A program made the translations under genes and the position numbers. The notes under the pieces were generated by a model that saw only the letters and a list, made by a program, of their open reading frames with translations, was not told the origin of the DNA and made no database searches. Below are positions 40,467 through 49,527 of a stretch of 51,059 nt of DNA, piece by piece. Source of the stretch: Streptomyces californicus (lineage in GTDB: Bacteria > Actinomycetota > Actinomycetes > Streptomycetales > Streptomycetaceae). The stretch is taken from the NCBI RefSeq assembly GCF_000717645.1, contig NZ_JNZZ01000035.1:1-51059 (forward strand). Reading direction: 5' to 3'. Numbering within the stretch: the stretch's first letter is position 1; each line of letters starts with the position of its first letter.

Positions 40467-41453
40467 TCAGCGCGCGGCGAGGGGCGGACGCCCGCCCACC
40501 GTGCCCACGGCCGCCGCCCCGGCCCGGCAGCCCGCGAGCGCGGCGGCCGTATCGTCGCTCCCGGCCAGCAGGGCCGCCAGGAACCCGCCGGTGAACGCGT
40601 CGCCCGCACCGGTGGAGTCGACCGGCTCACCCACGGGCGGGGCCGCGACGCGGCCGACGACCTCGCCCCCGGCGGCCACCACGGCCCCGTGCGCGCCCAG
40701 CGTGACGACGACGCGCGGGAACCTCCGGCTCAACTCGGCCGCCGCGTCCCCCGGTTCGGGCAGCCCGCTGAGCAGCCGGGCCTCGTCCGCGTTGGGCACG
40801 AGCAGCTCCGCCCCCTGCGCGTACTCCAGGAAGCGCTTCGGTCCCAGCGCGCCGAGGAACCCGGCCGACGCCGGGTCCACGCTCACCGGAACGCCCCGCT
40901 CCACCGCGGTCCGCAGCGCGAGGCGGGCGGCGGCCCGGCTGCCCGGGGCGAACAGCAGATAGCCCGAGACGTGCACCCGCCCGACGCCGTCCAGCACCGA
41001 GGGCGCGACGTCCTCGGCGGTGAGCCGCAGCACCGCCCCGCTGTCGGTCAGGAACGTCCGCTCGGCGCCCGCGTCGACCAGTGCGATCACGGTCGCGGTC
41101 GGGGCCTCGTCGTCCACGGCGAGGAGCGCCCGCACCCCCGCCCGCTCCAGCGCCTCGCGGTGCCAGCCGGCGGACTCCACGCCCGCCCTGGCCAGCAGGC
41201 GGACGTCCGGGCAGCCCGACCACGCGGCCCAGCACGCGACGTTGGCTCCCGCGCCGCCCGGCAGCGTACGGATGCGGGCCGTCGTGTCCGTTCCGTACGC
41301 GAGGGGCGTCCGGTGCCGCGCCACGACGTCCGTCACCACCTCGCCCACCACCAGCAGACCGTCCCCGGCCGCCGCGTCTCCCGCACGGGGATTCCGCGCG
41401 GTGCCTGCGCCCCTGGCGCCGTCCACCGGCCGCCCGTCCCCGGGACCGGTCAC
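40467..41453 (-). CDS. psuK: PfkB-family sugar kinase, probable pseudouridine kinase
   Basis: A 328-residue ribokinase-fold kinase. The N-terminal PfkB features are LLVVGEVVTDVV and the glycine-rich LPGGAGANVACWAAW; the C-terminal signature PVDSTGAGDAFTGGFLAALL contains the catalytic Asp in GAGD. Because the stop of psuG overlaps its start (GTGA at 41450-41453), the pair is translationally coupled, and PfkB kinases paired with PsuG phosphorylate pseudouridine to pseudouridine 5'-phosphate. The substrate is inferred from this pairing; a nucleoside or sugar kinase for another substrate remains possible. The first 40 residues before the core are low complexity, so the true start may be downstream. 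Confidence 0.82.
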   Translation of the reverse strand: MTGPGDGRPVDGARGAGTARNPRAGDAAAGDGLLVVGEVVTDVVARHRTPLAYGTDTTARIRTLPGGAGANVACWAAWSGCPDVRLLARAGVESAGWHREALERAGVRALLAVDDEAPTATVIALVDAGAERTFLTDSGAVLRLTAEDVAPSVLDGVGRVHVSGYLLFAPGSRAAARLALRTAVERGVPVSVDPASAGFLGALGPKRFLEYAQGAELLVPNADEARLLSGLPEPGDAAAELSRRFPRVVVTLGAHGAVVAAGGEVVGRVAAPPVGEPVDSTGAGDAFTGGFLAALLAGSDDTAAALAGCRAGAAAVGTVGGRPPLAAR

Positions 41454-42385
41454 CTGGGTTCCGCGGCCGCGACCGCGATCCGTGCGGCGAGCGCCACGTT
41501 CCCGCGAACCGCCGCGAGGTTCGCCTCCAGGGACGCGCCATCGGTCCGCCGCATCAACTGGTCGAGCAGGAACGGCGTCACGGCCTGCCCCGCGACGGCC
41601 CGCTCCCGGCACGCGTCCAGCGCCTCCGCCAGCACCCGGTCGTGCAGCCGGGGATCCAACTGCTCCTCCTCCGGTACGGGGTTGGCGACGATCAGCGCGG
41701 TGGGCGGCCCGCCCAGCGCCGCCTTCGCCCGGATCACCTCCACCACCTCCTCGGGGCTGTGCACCGTCCAGTCGACGGGCTCGCCGGAGCTGCTCAGATA
41801 GAAGCCGGGGAAGCGCCCGGTGCCGTACCCGAGGACGCCGACGCCGAGGGTCTCCAGGCGCTGGAGGGTCGCCGGGACGTCGAGGATCGACTTCACCCCC
41901 GCGCAGACCACGGTGATGCCGGTGCGGGCGAGCAGCCGCAGATCGGCCGACTCGTCCTGGTCCACGGCCCATTCCCGGTGGACGCCGCCCAGCCCGCCCG
42001 TCGCGAAGACGCCGACCCCCGCCCGTGCCGCCAGGAACGCCGTCGCGGACACCGTCGTCGCACCGCTCGCCCCGGTGGCCAGCGCCGGGGCGAGATCGCG
42101 GTGCCCCAGCTTGCGTACCGAGGGATCGGCGGCGACCCGCTCCAACTGCTCCGCGCCCAGACCGACATGGGCCCGCCCGTCGAGCACGGCCACGGTGGCG
42201 GGGACGGCCCCGGCGGACCGGACGAGCCCCTCCAGTTCCAGGGCCACGGAGAGATTGCGGGGGCGCGGCAGACCGTGCGCGATGATCGTCGACTCCAGTG
42301 CCACGACGGGCCGTCCCGCGCCCAGAGCGGCGCGCACCTCCGCCGAGAGCACCGGCTCATAGGGTTCGGGCGAGTTCTGCGACAT
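41450..42385 (-). CDS. psuG: Pseudouridine-5'-phosphate glycosidase
   Basis: Catabolic enzyme that splits pseudouridine 5'-phosphate to uracil and ribose 5-phosphate, 311 residues. The motif VVALESTIIAHGLPRPRNL contains catalytic Glu31, VRKLGHRDL has a conserved Lys92, FATGGLGGVHR is the active-site loop, and CAGVKSILDV carries the Schiff-base Lys165. NPVPEEEQ near the C-terminus is also conserved. The ATG at 42385 gives the standard N-terminus, with GGGATG upstream. It is followed by an overlapping PfkB kinase, the usual psuG/psuK arrangement for salvage of pseudouridine from RNA turnover. Confidence 0.94.
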   Translation of the reverse strand: MSQNSPEPYEPVLSAEVRAALGAGRPVVALESTIIAHGLPRPRNLSVALELEGLVRSAGAVPATVAVLDGRAHVGLGAEQLERVAADPSVRKLGHRDLAPALATGASGATTVSATAFLAARAGVGVFATGGLGGVHREWAVDQDESADLRLLARTGITVVCAGVKSILDVPATLQRLETLGVGVLGYGTGRFPGFYLSSSGEPVDWTVHSPEEVVEVIRAKAALGGPPTALIVANPVPEEEQLDPRLHDRVLAEALDACRERAVAGQAVTPFLLDQLMRRTDGASLEANLAAVRGNVALAARIAVAAAEPR

Positions 42386-42490
42386 GCCCCCATCCCTGTC
42401 GCGGACCGTGGGGGCGCAAACCACGGGCGGGCTCCTTACGGCGGGTCCTGGTCGCGAGGTGGCCGGAAGTAGTCGCTAAGGTGACCGGCC

Positions 42491-42853
42491 ATGACGACAA
42501 ATGGCCAGGCCACCCCCTCCTTCGCCGTGCACATCCCGGACGCCGAACTCGTTCCGGAACCTCTCGATCCGTCGCAGATCGTCTCGGGCGACCCCGTGGT
42601 GACGGGCAAGGTGCTGTGGGAATCGCCCGACGGCAAGCAGATCCGGGGCATCTGGCAGATCACGCCCGGCGTGGTCACCGACACCGAGGCGAACGAGCTG
42701 TTCGTCGTCGTCAGCGGCCGGGCGACGGTCGCGGTCGAGGGCGGGGCGACGCTGGAGATCGGCCCGGGGGACGCCTGCGTCCTGCGCGAGGGCGACCGGA
42801 CGACCTGGACCGTCCACGAGACCCTGCGCAAGGCGTACCACATCAGCCTCTGA
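42491..42853 (+). CDS. Cupin domain protein
   Basis: A 120-residue single cupin. The two beta-barrel motifs are seen as GVVTDTEANELFVVVSGRATVAVEGG and IGPGDACVLREGDRTTWTVHETLRKAYHISL. The motif histidines that bind metal in cupins are only partly present, so metal binding is uncertain. It resembles the DUF861/EutQ-like group. The family's catalytic roles vary. The ATG at 42491 is preceded by TAAGGT (42477-42482) at nearly leaderless distance. It is divergent from psuG by 105 bp, which may include a shared promoter region. Confidence 0.85.
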   Translation: MTTNGQATPSFAVHIPDAELVPEPLDPSQIVSGDPVVTGKVLWESPDGKQIRGIWQITPGVVTDTEANELFVVVSGRATVAVEGGATLEIGPGDACVLREGDRTTWTVHETLRKAYHISL

Positions 42854-42912
42854 CCGGAGGACGGCCCGGGACGCGCGGCCGGGGCGGTGCGACGGTGCGC
42901 CCCGACTACGGA

Positions 42913-44187
42913 TCAGCCCGCCGCCGCGTCCGGCCGCCGCAGGCTCCTGCGCAGGGTGAGCGCGGCCACCGGCAGGAGCAGCGCGGCGCCGATCGCGTTG
43001 AGCGGGCCGTACCCCCACTGCGCGACGATCACCCCGGCCGCCGCCCCGCCGACCCCGGCCGCCGCGTTCATGGTCAGGTCCGAGAGCCCCTGCACCGCGG
43101 CCTGGGCGGACCGGGGCACGGCGTCGGTGAGCAGCGCCGAACCGGCGATCATCCCCGCCGACCAGCCGAGCCCCAGGACGAACAGGCCCGCGGCGGTCTG
43201 CCCGTGCCGGGGTCCGGCGGTGCCCGCGAGCAGCGCGGCGCAGCCCAGCAGCCCGACGGCCAGCCCGATCACCGCCGGCCTTCCGAACCGGTCGGCCAGC
43301 CACCCCATCACCGGCGAGAACGCGTACATGCCGGCGATGTGGCCGCTGATGACCAGCCCGATCAACTGGAGACCGGCGCCGTGCCGGCCCAGGTCGACCG
43401 GGGTCATGACCATGATCGACACCATCACGGTGTGCGACACGGCGACCGTCACCAGCGCCAGGCGTGCCGTCGGCGACTCCCTGACCGCCGCGATCCCGGC
43501 CGCGAGGGAACGTTTCGGCGGCTCCACCGGGCCCTCCGGCGCCAGGGCGCGGGCGGTGAGCAGCGGGTCCGGGCGCAGCGCGAGCGCCACGACGAGCGCG
43601 GCGACCAGGAACACGGCGCCCGAGCACAGATACGGCCCGGCCGCCTCCGGTATCGGCGTACCGCGGAACAGTCGGCTCGCCGGGGCCGAGATGTTGGGCC
43701 CCAGCACCGAGCCGATCGTGGTGGCCCAGACGACGGTGGAGATCGCCCGCCCCCGCCGTTCCGGTCCCACCAGGTCGGCCGCGGCGAACCGGGCCTGGAG
43801 ACCGGCCAGCGACCCCGCGCCGAACGCGGCCATGCCGAGCAGGAGCAACGGGAAGCTGGGCAGCATCGTGGCGACGACCACCAGCCCGCCGCCGAGCGCG
43901 CCGATCAGATAGGCGAGGACCAGGCCGGCGCGGCGTCCCCGTCCGGTCATCAGCGCGGCCAGCGGCAGCGACAGCAGCGCGGTGCCGATGACGGACGCGG
44001 TCGGCGCCAGACCGGACAGCGCCTCCGATCCGCTCACCTCGGCGGCCAGCATCGGGGCCAGGGCGATACCGACGGCGACACCGAGCCCGCCGAGTATCTG
44101 GCTGACGACGAGCACGGCCGACGTCCGGCGCTGAAGAGCGGGCAGAGCGGCGGCGGTGACCTGGGGGAGGGGAAGGGATCGCGTCAC
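42913..44187 (-). CDS. MFS transporter
   Basis: A 424-residue membrane transporter of the major facilitator superfamily with about 12 predicted helices. The MFS loop motif appears as LAALMTGRGRRAGL between helices 2 and 3, and its counterpart MGWLADRFGRPAVIG in the second half. The sequence has the pattern of drug-type exporters (repeated GLGVAVGIALAPM and GAGSLAGLQARFAAADL), but the substrate is unknown. GTG at 44187 begins just before the first helix; an in-frame ATG at 44220 would add eleven residues. The neighbouring ogt gene is separated by two large hairpins, so they are probably separate transcripts. Confidence 0.88.
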   Translation of the reverse strand: MTRSLPLPQVTAAALPALQRRTSAVLVVSQILGGLGVAVGIALAPMLAAEVSGSEALSGLAPTASVIGTALLSLPLAALMTGRGRRAGLVLAYLIGALGGGLVVVATMLPSFPLLLLGMAAFGAGSLAGLQARFAAADLVGPERRGRAISTVVWATTIGSVLGPNISAPASRLFRGTPIPEAAGPYLCSGAVFLVAALVVALALRPDPLLTARALAPEGPVEPPKRSLAAGIAAVRESPTARLALVTVAVSHTVMVSIMVMTPVDLGRHGAGLQLIGLVISGHIAGMYAFSPVMGWLADRFGRPAVIGLAVGLLGCAALLAGTAGPRHGQTAAGLFVLGLGWSAGMIAGSALLTDAVPRSAQAAVQGLSDLTMNAAAGVGGAAAGVIVAQWGYGPLNAIGAALLLPVAALTLRRSLRRPDAAAG

Positions 44188-44239
44188 CGGCGCAGTGTGC
44201 CATTTCCCGGCCGCCGCCATGCACCCGTTCGAGTGAACA

Positions 44240-44314
44240 GGTTCTCGCGAGGACCGCCCGTGCGGACTCCGCACGGGTGGTCCTCGCGAGAACCGCCCGT
44301 GCCGAATTCGGCAC
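44240..44314 (-). terminator. Two long hairpins between ogt and MFS gene
   Basis: GGTTCTCGCGAGGACC then CCCGTGC (44240-44263) pair with GCACGGG and GGTCCTCGCGAGAACC (44271-44294), a 24-bp stem with a single G-T pair and a 7-nt loop. A perfect 16-bp palindrome GTGCCGAATTCGGCAC follows at 44299-44314. Both copies carry CCGCCCGTGC. Position after the minus-strand ogt gene suggests termination. Confidence 0.65.
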
Positions 44315-44338
44315 CGGCGGAGGCCGATCCGGGCCCGT

Positions 44339-44914
44339 CTAGAACAGCGGCTGCGGCAGGACCCCCTCCAGCGCCAGCAGGTGCCGCTTGGTCTCCGTGC
44401 CGCCGCCGAACCCGCCGAGACCCCCGTCGCTCTCCACCACCCGGTGGCACGGCACCACCACCGGCAGCGGGTTGGCCCCCATGGCCGCGCCCACCGCCTG
44501 CGCGCCCTCCGGCCGGCCGACCCGGGCGGCCAGCTCCCCGTATCCGACGACCGTCCCGTAGGGCACCCCGGTCGCCAGCTCGCGCAGCACCTCGCGGTGG
44601 AAGCCGGCGGTCAGCGCCCAGTCCAGCGCGAGGCCGAACTCCTGCCGGTCACCCGCGAAGTACGCCGCGAAGGCGCGTACCGGTTCCGCCAGCCGGGCCG
44701 AGGCGGGGGCCTCCACCGGCTCCGTGCCGAACCGTGCCCGCAGCCGGCCGAGGGCCGTGTCGCGCACGGCGGGGCGGGCGTGGAAGGCCACGTTCACCAG
44801 GCCGGTCGCGGTCGCCGCGAGCAGCAGTGGGCCGATCGGGCTGTCCACGACCGCCCACTCGACGGAGGCCGGACCCGTGGCGGACGGACCCTCGCCGGTC
44901 CCGTGGCTGTCCAT
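44339..44914 (-). CDS. ogt: O6-alkylguanine/methylated-DNA protein-cysteine methyltransferase
   Basis: A 191-residue suicide repair protein that removes alkyl groups from O6-alkylguanine in DNA. The active-site motif is VVVPCHRVV with acceptor Cys156. The DNA-binding helix-turn-helix is seen as VPYGTVVGYGELAARVGRPEGAQAVGAAMGANPLP. The N-terminal domain with DSPIGPLLLAATATGLVNVAF and the FAAYFAGDRQEF segment is of the Ogt/MGMT type. The first 15 residues are low complexity. Which of Ogt or AdaB the protein corresponds to cannot be settled from motifs. It has no adjacent Ada-type regulator. Confidence 0.92.
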   Translation of the reverse strand: MDSHGTGEGPSATGPASVEWAVVDSPIGPLLLAATATGLVNVAFHARPAVRDTALGRLRARFGTEPVEAPASARLAEPVRAFAAYFAGDRQEFGLALDWALTAGFHREVLRELATGVPYGTVVGYGELAARVGRPEGAQAVGAAMGANPLPVVVPCHRVVESDGGLGGFGGGTETKRHLLALEGVLPQPLF

Positions 44915-45020
44915 GCCGTCACCCGCCGGTCCCGTAGTCGTTCATGCCGTCACCGTACGGCCCGCCACTGACAACGAGGGACGGGGCGAGGGCAGAACGG
45001 GAGGGGACGGCACTGGTGCC

Positions 45021-45088
45021 GCGCCGACCCCGGCGAGGCCCGCCCCACCGCCCCCGCGCCGACCCCGGCGAGGCCTGCCCCACCGCCC
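45021..45088. repeat. Two direct 33-bp repeats
   Basis: GCGCCGACCCCGGCGAGGCC followed by C/TGCCCCACCGCCC occurs at 45021-45053 and 45056-45088 with one mismatch, period 35. It lies between the ogt upstream region and the end of the glycerophosphodiesterase gene. No coding frame fits. Confidence 0.65.
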
Positions 45089-45095
45089 TACCGCG

Positions 45096-45980
45096 TCAGC
45101 TCGTCGCGTCGCGCACCACGTCGGGGAAGTTGGTGATGATCCCGTCGACGCCCAGGTCCCGGGCCCTCACCGCGTCCGCCGCCGTGTTGACGGTCCAGGT
45201 GTTCACCCGCAGCCGCTTGCCGTGCGCGCCCTTGAGCCGCTGCACGGCCGCCACGTAGTCGGCGTCGATCGTCGCGTACGAGGGGTTGATCTGGTCGGTG
45301 AACGCCGCGTACGAGGGCAGGTCGGCCACGGCCGGGGTGCCCAGGAAACCGGTCGTCACGTCCGGGCGCAGGCTGTGGATCCGCTTGACGCTGTCCGCGC
45401 CGAAGCTCTGGACGACCAGCCGGTTCCGTACGTGGGAGCGGTCCAGCCACCCCGTACGGCCCAGCGTCCGGATGATGTCGCGCTCGATGCCCGGATAGGT
45501 CGCCGGGCTCTTGATCTCCAGGAGCAGCTTCTGCCGGTTGCGCTCCAGGCGGTGCAGGAACTGCGTCAGCGTCGGAATGCGCGTCCCGGCGAACTGAGCG
45601 CCGAACCAGTTGCCCGCGTCGAGTTTCGCCAGCTCCGCCGCGGTGAAGTCCTTGACCGCCCACGGGGCTCGGTCGGGGAAGACCTGCTCGACGTCGGTCG
45701 TGCGCTTCAGGTCGGTGTCGTGCAGGACGACGAGCACACCGTCGCGGGTGCGCTGCACGTCGTTCTCCACCCAGTCGACGCCGAGCGCTTCGGCGGCGTC
45801 GACGGCCGCGAGGGTGTTCTCCGGCGCGTGACCGGACGCTCCCCGGTGGGCCACCACGACCGGGTCCGCCCGGTGGGCGGAGACCTGGCCCGTCGCCTCG
45901 GGCCGGTCTGCGGGCAGCAGCAGGGCGCCGGAGCCGAACAGGGCGGCGGCCGCGGCGGCGGTTGCGGTGCGGACGGACAC
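45096..45980 (-). CDS. glpQ: Secreted glycerophosphodiester phosphodiesterase (GlpQ-like)
   Basis: An exported 294-residue phosphodiesterase that releases glycerol 3-phosphate from glycerophosphodiesters of teichoic acid or lipid origin. The N-terminus is a signal peptide (Ala-rich core, cleavage near SAHRADP). The mature protein starts VVVAHRGASGHAPENTLAAVDAA, with the catalytic His of AHRG and Glu of PENT; the metal-binding acidic pair follows in WVENDVQRTRDGVLVVLHDTDL. LLLEIKSP and VNTWTVNTAADAVRARDLGVDGIITNFPD complete the barrel. By neighbourhood it matches glpQ2 of S. coelicolor, one of two GlpQ genes known to be phosphate-regulated. A possible PHO box lies upstream. Confidence 0.9.
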   Translation of the reverse strand: MSVRTATAAAAAALFGSGALLLPADRPEATGQVSAHRADPVVVAHRGASGHAPENTLAAVDAAEALGVDWVENDVQRTRDGVLVVLHDTDLKRTTDVEQVFPDRAPWAVKDFTAAELAKLDAGNWFGAQFAGTRIPTLTQFLHRLERNRQKLLLEIKSPATYPGIERDIIRTLGRTGWLDRSHVRNRLVVQSFGADSVKRIHSLRPDVTTGFLGTPAVADLPSYAAFTDQINPSYATIDADYVAAVQRLKGAHGKRLRVNTWTVNTAADAVRARDLGVDGIITNFPDVVRDATS

Positions 45981-46051
45981 GGGGGCTCCTCACGTCGGGA
46001 GAGTGCGGACACGCAGAGAGTGACAGTGTCCCGCCAACACTCGGCGGGGCA

Positions 46052-46077
46052 GCGGTAACCGTGACATGAACGGAACC
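46052..46077 (-). promoter_or_regulatory. Possible PhoP (PHO) box of glpQ
   Basis: Read on the minus strand the region contains GTTCC, GTTCA and GGTTACC in close succession, resembling the 11-bp direct-repeat units (GTTCA-rich) bound by PhoP in Streptomyces. The spacing is not exact. An inverted repeat CCCGCC/GGCGGG (46031-46049) lies closer to the gene. Phosphate control of glpQ genes is known from S. coelicolor; the site itself is inferred. Confidence 0.4.
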
Positions 46078-46103
46078 TTCGCTCCCGGGCATCACGGAAG
46101 CCC

Positions 46104-46127
46104 GGCACGGTGCCGTGCCGATAAAAT
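46104..46127 (+). promoter_or_regulatory. Palindrome and -10 box upstream of the MHYT gene
   Basis: GGCACGG-TG-CCGTGCC (46104-46119) is a perfect palindrome two bases before TAAAAT (46122-46127), an unusually AT-rich -10 candidate in this genome. No -35 is seen; the palindrome occupies its place. The ATG at 46209 would have a leader of about 75 nt. Confidence 0.5.
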
Positions 46128-46208
46128 GGAGTTTCTTTGTCTGCCTGCCGGGACTCGCTCCTCGGGGGCCCTCCTCGACCCCGGGCACTCTCGAAGGGCG
46201 CTGCACAC

Positions 46209-47063
46209 ATGCAAGGAACGGTGGACGGATTCACCTACGGCCTGGTGACCCCGGTCGCGGCGTTCCTGATGGCCGCCCTGGGAGCCGCCCTCGGGCTCCG
46301 CTGCACCACCCGGTCCCTCCGGACGAAACGCGGAGGCCGGGCCGGCTGGCTGGCGCTCGGTTCGCTGTCCATCGGCTCCGGGGTCTGGACCATGCACTTC
46401 GTCGCGATGACGGGCTTCACCGTCCGGGAGACCCCGGTCTCCTACGACAAGCCCCTCACCTTCGCGGGTCTGGCCGTGGCCGTGGTGATGATCGGGATCG
46501 GCATCTTCATCGTCGGGTACCGGGGCGCGACCCGCATGGCGTTGATCACCGGCGGCACCATCACCGGCCTCGGCATCGCCTCGATGCACTACCTCGGCAT
46601 GGCGGGCATGCGCGTGGACGCGCGGCTGGCGTACGACACCCCGCTCGTCGCCCTCTCGGTCGTCATCGCCGGATGCGCCGCCACCGGGGCGCTCTGGGCG
46701 GCCGTCACCCTCAGGGGGACGCTCGCGAGCCTCGGCGCGAGCGTCCTGATGGCCGTCGCGGTGACCGGGATGCACTACACCGGCATGGCCGCGCTGAACG
46801 TGCACCTCCACCTGCCGCCCACTCTGCCGTCCGACCTGGCCGACGTCCTGCCCGGTGACCGGCCCGCCGAGATGATCGGCCCGATGCTGGTCGGGCCGGG
46901 CTGCTTCCTGCTCCTGGCGGCCCTGGTGCTCCTGTTCGACCCCGGGGCCGTGACGGGCGGGCCGACCCGCCGGGACCCGCGGGCGGTACGGCGCCCGCGG
47001 CCCTCCCCGGAGCCCGCGCGGAGCACCGGCCGACACGACGCGGGAAGCCTCCGCCACCGCTGA
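46209..47063 (+). CDS. MHYT domain integral membrane sensor
   Basis: A 284-residue membrane protein with about seven helices. Three MHYT-type motifs are visible: TMHFVAM (near 61), SMHYLGM (near 124) and GMHYTGM (near 190). In other bacteria MHYT domains are thought to bind copper and to sense gases such as oxygen, CO or NO, and are often fused to signalling domains. Here no such domain follows; the C-terminal 35 residues are basic and Pro-rich. It may therefore act with a separate partner. AAGGG lies upstream of the ATG at 46209. A GC palindrome adjacent to the promoter suggests regulated expression. uvrB follows 40 bp downstream. Confidence 0.88.
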   Translation: MQGTVDGFTYGLVTPVAAFLMAALGAALGLRCTTRSLRTKRGGRAGWLALGSLSIGSGVWTMHFVAMTGFTVRETPVSYDKPLTFAGLAVAVVMIGIGIFIVGYRGATRMALITGGTITGLGIASMHYLGMAGMRVDARLAYDTPLVALSVVIAGCAATGALWAAVTLRGTLASLGASVLMAVAVTGMHYTGMAALNVHLHLPPTLPSDLADVLPGDRPAEMIGPMLVGPGCFLLLAALVLLFDPGAVTGGPTRRDPRAVRRPRPSPEPARSTGRHDAGSLRHR

Positions 47064-47102
47064 TCCGGAGCCGTTGTCAGTGGCGAGCCGTACGGTGGAT
47101 GC

Positions 47103-49232
47103 ATGCGGCCCGTTTCCAAGATCGAACGTTCGGTGCGGCCTTTCGAGGTCGTCAGTCCCTACCAGCCCAGCGGCGACCAGCCGACGGCCATCGCCGACCT
47201 GGAGCGGCGCATCCGCGCGGGTGAGAAGGACGTCGTCCTGCTCGGCGCGACCGGCACCGGCAAGTCGGCGACCACCGCCTGGATGATCGAGAAGCTGCAG
47301 CGCCCCACCCTGGTGATGGCGCCGAACAAGACCCTCGCCGCCCAGCTCGCCAACGAGTTCCGTGAGCTCCTGCCGAACAACGCGGTGGAGTACTTCGTCT
47401 CGTACTACGACTACTACCAGCCCGAGGCGTACGTCCCGCAGTCGGACACCTACATCGAGAAGGACTCCTCCATCAACGAGGAGGTCGAGCGGCTGCGCCA
47501 CTCCGCGACGAACTCCCTGCTCACCCGGCGCGATGTCGTCGTGGTCGCCTCCGTCTCCTGCATCTACGGCCTCGGTACGCCCCAGGAGTACGTGGACCGC
47601 ATGGTCCGGCTCGACGTCGGCGAGGAGATCGACCGGGACCAGCTGCTGCGCCGCTTCGTCGAGATGCAGTACACCCGTAACGACCTGGCGTTCACCCGCG
47701 GCACCTTCCGTGTCCGGGGCGACACCATCGAGATCTTCCCGGTCTACGAGGAGCTGGCCGTCCGCATCGAGATGTTCGGCGACGAGATCGAGGCGCTGTC
47801 CACGCTCCACCCGCTGACCGGCGAGATCATCAGCGAGGACCCCATGGTCCACGTCTTCCCCGCCAGCCACTACGTCGCCGGCCCCGAACGCATGGAGCGG
47901 GCCGTCTCCGGCATCGAGCAGGAGCTGGAGCAGCGCCTGGCCGAGCTGGAGAAGCAGGGCAAGATGCTGGAGGCCCAGCGGCTGCGCATGCGCACCACGT
48001 ACGACATCGAGATGCTCCGCCAGATCGGCACCTGCTCCGGCGTGGAGAACTACTCGATGCACTTCGACGACCGCGCCCCCGGCACCGCCCCCAACACCCT
48101 CCTCGACTACTTCCCGGACGACTTCCTCCTCGTCCTGGACGAGTCCCACGTCACCGTCCCCCAGATCGGCGCGATGTACGAGGGGGACGCCTCCCGCAAG
48201 CGGACCCTCGTCGACCACGGCTTCCGGCTGCCGTCCGCCATGGACAACCGGCCGCTGAAGTGGGAGGAGTTCCTCAAGCGGATCGACCAGACGGTGTACC
48301 TCTCCGCCACCCCGGGGAAGTACGAGCTCTCGCGCGGCGACGGGTTCGTCGAGCAGATCATCCGACCGACCGGCCTCGTCGACCCCGAGGTCGTGGTCAA
48401 GCCGACCGAAGGCCAGATCGACGACCTGGTCCACGAGATCCGCAAGCGCACCGAGCGGGACGAGCGAGTCCTGGTCACCACGCTCACCAAGAAGATGGCC
48501 GAGGACCTCACCGACTACTTCCTGGAGCTCGGCATCCAGGTCCGCTATCTGCACAGCGACGTCGACACCCTGCGCCGCATCGAGCTGCTGCGCGAGCTGC
48601 GCTCCGGCGAGTACGACGTGCTCGTCGGCATCAACCTGCTGCGCGAGGGCCTCGACCTCCCCGAGGTGTCCCTCGTGGCCATCCTCGACGCCGACAAGCA
48701 GGGCTTCCTGCGCTCCGGCACCTCGCTCATCCAGACCATCGGCCGTGCCGCCCGCAACGTCTCGGGCCAGGTCCACATGTACGCGGACAAGGTCACCCCG
48801 GCCATGGAGCAGGCGATCGACGAGACGAACCGCCGCCGCGAGAAGCAGATCGCCTACAACACCGAGCGCGGCATCGACCCGCAGCCGCTGCGCAAGAAGA
48901 TCAACGACATCGTCGCCACCATCGCCCGCGAGGAGATCGACACCGAGAAGCTCCTCGGCACCGGGTACCGGCAGGGCAAGGACACCAAGGCCCCGGTTCC
49001 CGCCCTCGGCGGCAAGGCCGCCCAGGGCGGCGCGAAGGGCAAGGCGGCGAAGGCCGGCGAGGTGCGCGGCGACCGGCCCGCGACCGAGCTGGCCGGGATC
49101 ATCGAGGAGATGACCGACCGGATGCGGGCCGCCGCCGCCGACCTGCAGTTCGAGGTGGCCGCCCGGCTCCGCGACGAGGTCGGCGAGCTGAAGAAGGAAC
49201 TGCGCCAGATGAAGGAGGCGGGCCTGGCCTGA
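47103..49232 (+). CDS. uvrB: Excinuclease ABC subunit B
   Basis: Damage-verifying helicase of nucleotide excision repair, 709 residues, acting with UvrA and UvrC. Motif I is [16 protein letters not shown] (near 43), and the beta-hairpin [21 protein letters not shown] is intact (near 101). [17 protein letters not shown] carries motif II, followed by [25 protein letters not shown], and motif [13 protein letters not shown]. The C-terminal UVR domain, [27 protein letters not shown], ends the protein and contacts UvrC. A Gly/Ala/Lys-rich linker lies before it. The ATG at 47103 is six bases past TACGGT, a possible -10 box of a leaderless mRNA. I do not see a LexA box upstream. Confidence 0.97.
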   Translation: MRPVSKIERSVRPFEVVSPYQPSGDQPTAIADLERRIRAGEKDVVLLGATGTGKSATTAWMIEKLQRPTLVMAPNKTLAAQLANEFRELLPNNAVEYFVSYYDYYQPEAYVPQSDTYIEKDSSINEEVERLRHSATNSLLTRRDVVVVASVSCIYGLGTPQEYVDRMVRLDVGEEIDRDQLLRRFVEMQYTRNDLAFTRGTFRVRGDTIEIFPVYEELAVRIEMFGDEIEALSTLHPLTGEIISEDPMVHVFPASHYVAGPERMERAVSGIEQELEQRLAELEKQGKMLEAQRLRMRTTYDIEMLRQIGTCSGVENYSMHFDDRAPGTAPNTLLDYFPDDFLLVLDESHVTVPQIGAMYEGDASRKRTLVDHGFRLPSAMDNRPLKWEEFLKRIDQTVYLSATPGKYELSRGDGFVEQIIRPTGLVDPEVVVKPTEGQIDDLVHEIRKRTERDERVLVTTLTKKMAEDLTDYFLELGIQVRYLHSDVDTLRRIELLRELRSGEYDVLVGINLLREGLDLPEVSLVAILDADKQGFLRSGTSLIQTIGRAARNVSGQVHMYADKVTPAMEQAIDETNRRREKQIAYNTERGIDPQPLRKKINDIVATIAREEIDTEKLLGTGYRQGKDTKAPVPALGGKAAQGGAKGKAAKAGEVRGDRPATELAGIIEEMTDRMRAAAADLQFEVAARLRDEVGELKKELRQMKEAGLA

Positions 49233-49254
49233 CCCGGGTCCCGCAGGGGGCGTC

Positions 49255-49329
49255 CGTCCGGTGCCGGGTCCGGGCCGTTCCCGGCGGCCACGCCCGGCAT
49301 CGTTCCCGGGCCGTTCCCGGCACCGGACG
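49255..49329 (+). terminator. Terminator region after uvrB
   Basis: CGTCCGGTGCCGGG (49255-49268) pairs exactly with CCCGGCACCGGACG (49316-49329). The 47-nt interior holds two copies of CGGGCCGTTCCCGGC that can themselves form alternative stems. It starts 23 bp after the uvrB stop. Confidence 0.65.
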
Positions 49330-49527
49330 GGCGCTGCCCTCGCTCGCGGTGTGCCGTACGGGGCGTGAGGTACGGGCGTTCCGCCGCCGCACCCGGTACG
49401 CCGTGCCGGTGTGTTGCAAGACCGACACGAAAACGGACGGAACCTGCTGCCGCACGGGGTGGAATGCGTAGGGTGCGGGGAAACCGCACACGGATGGTTG
49501 CGGGGCAACGCCGAGAGGGGACAGCGC

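Noticed and set aside
47118..47133. LexA (SOS) box near the start of uvrB
   Set aside because: The sequence TCGAACGTTCGG lacks the spacer between half-sites and lies inside the coding region.
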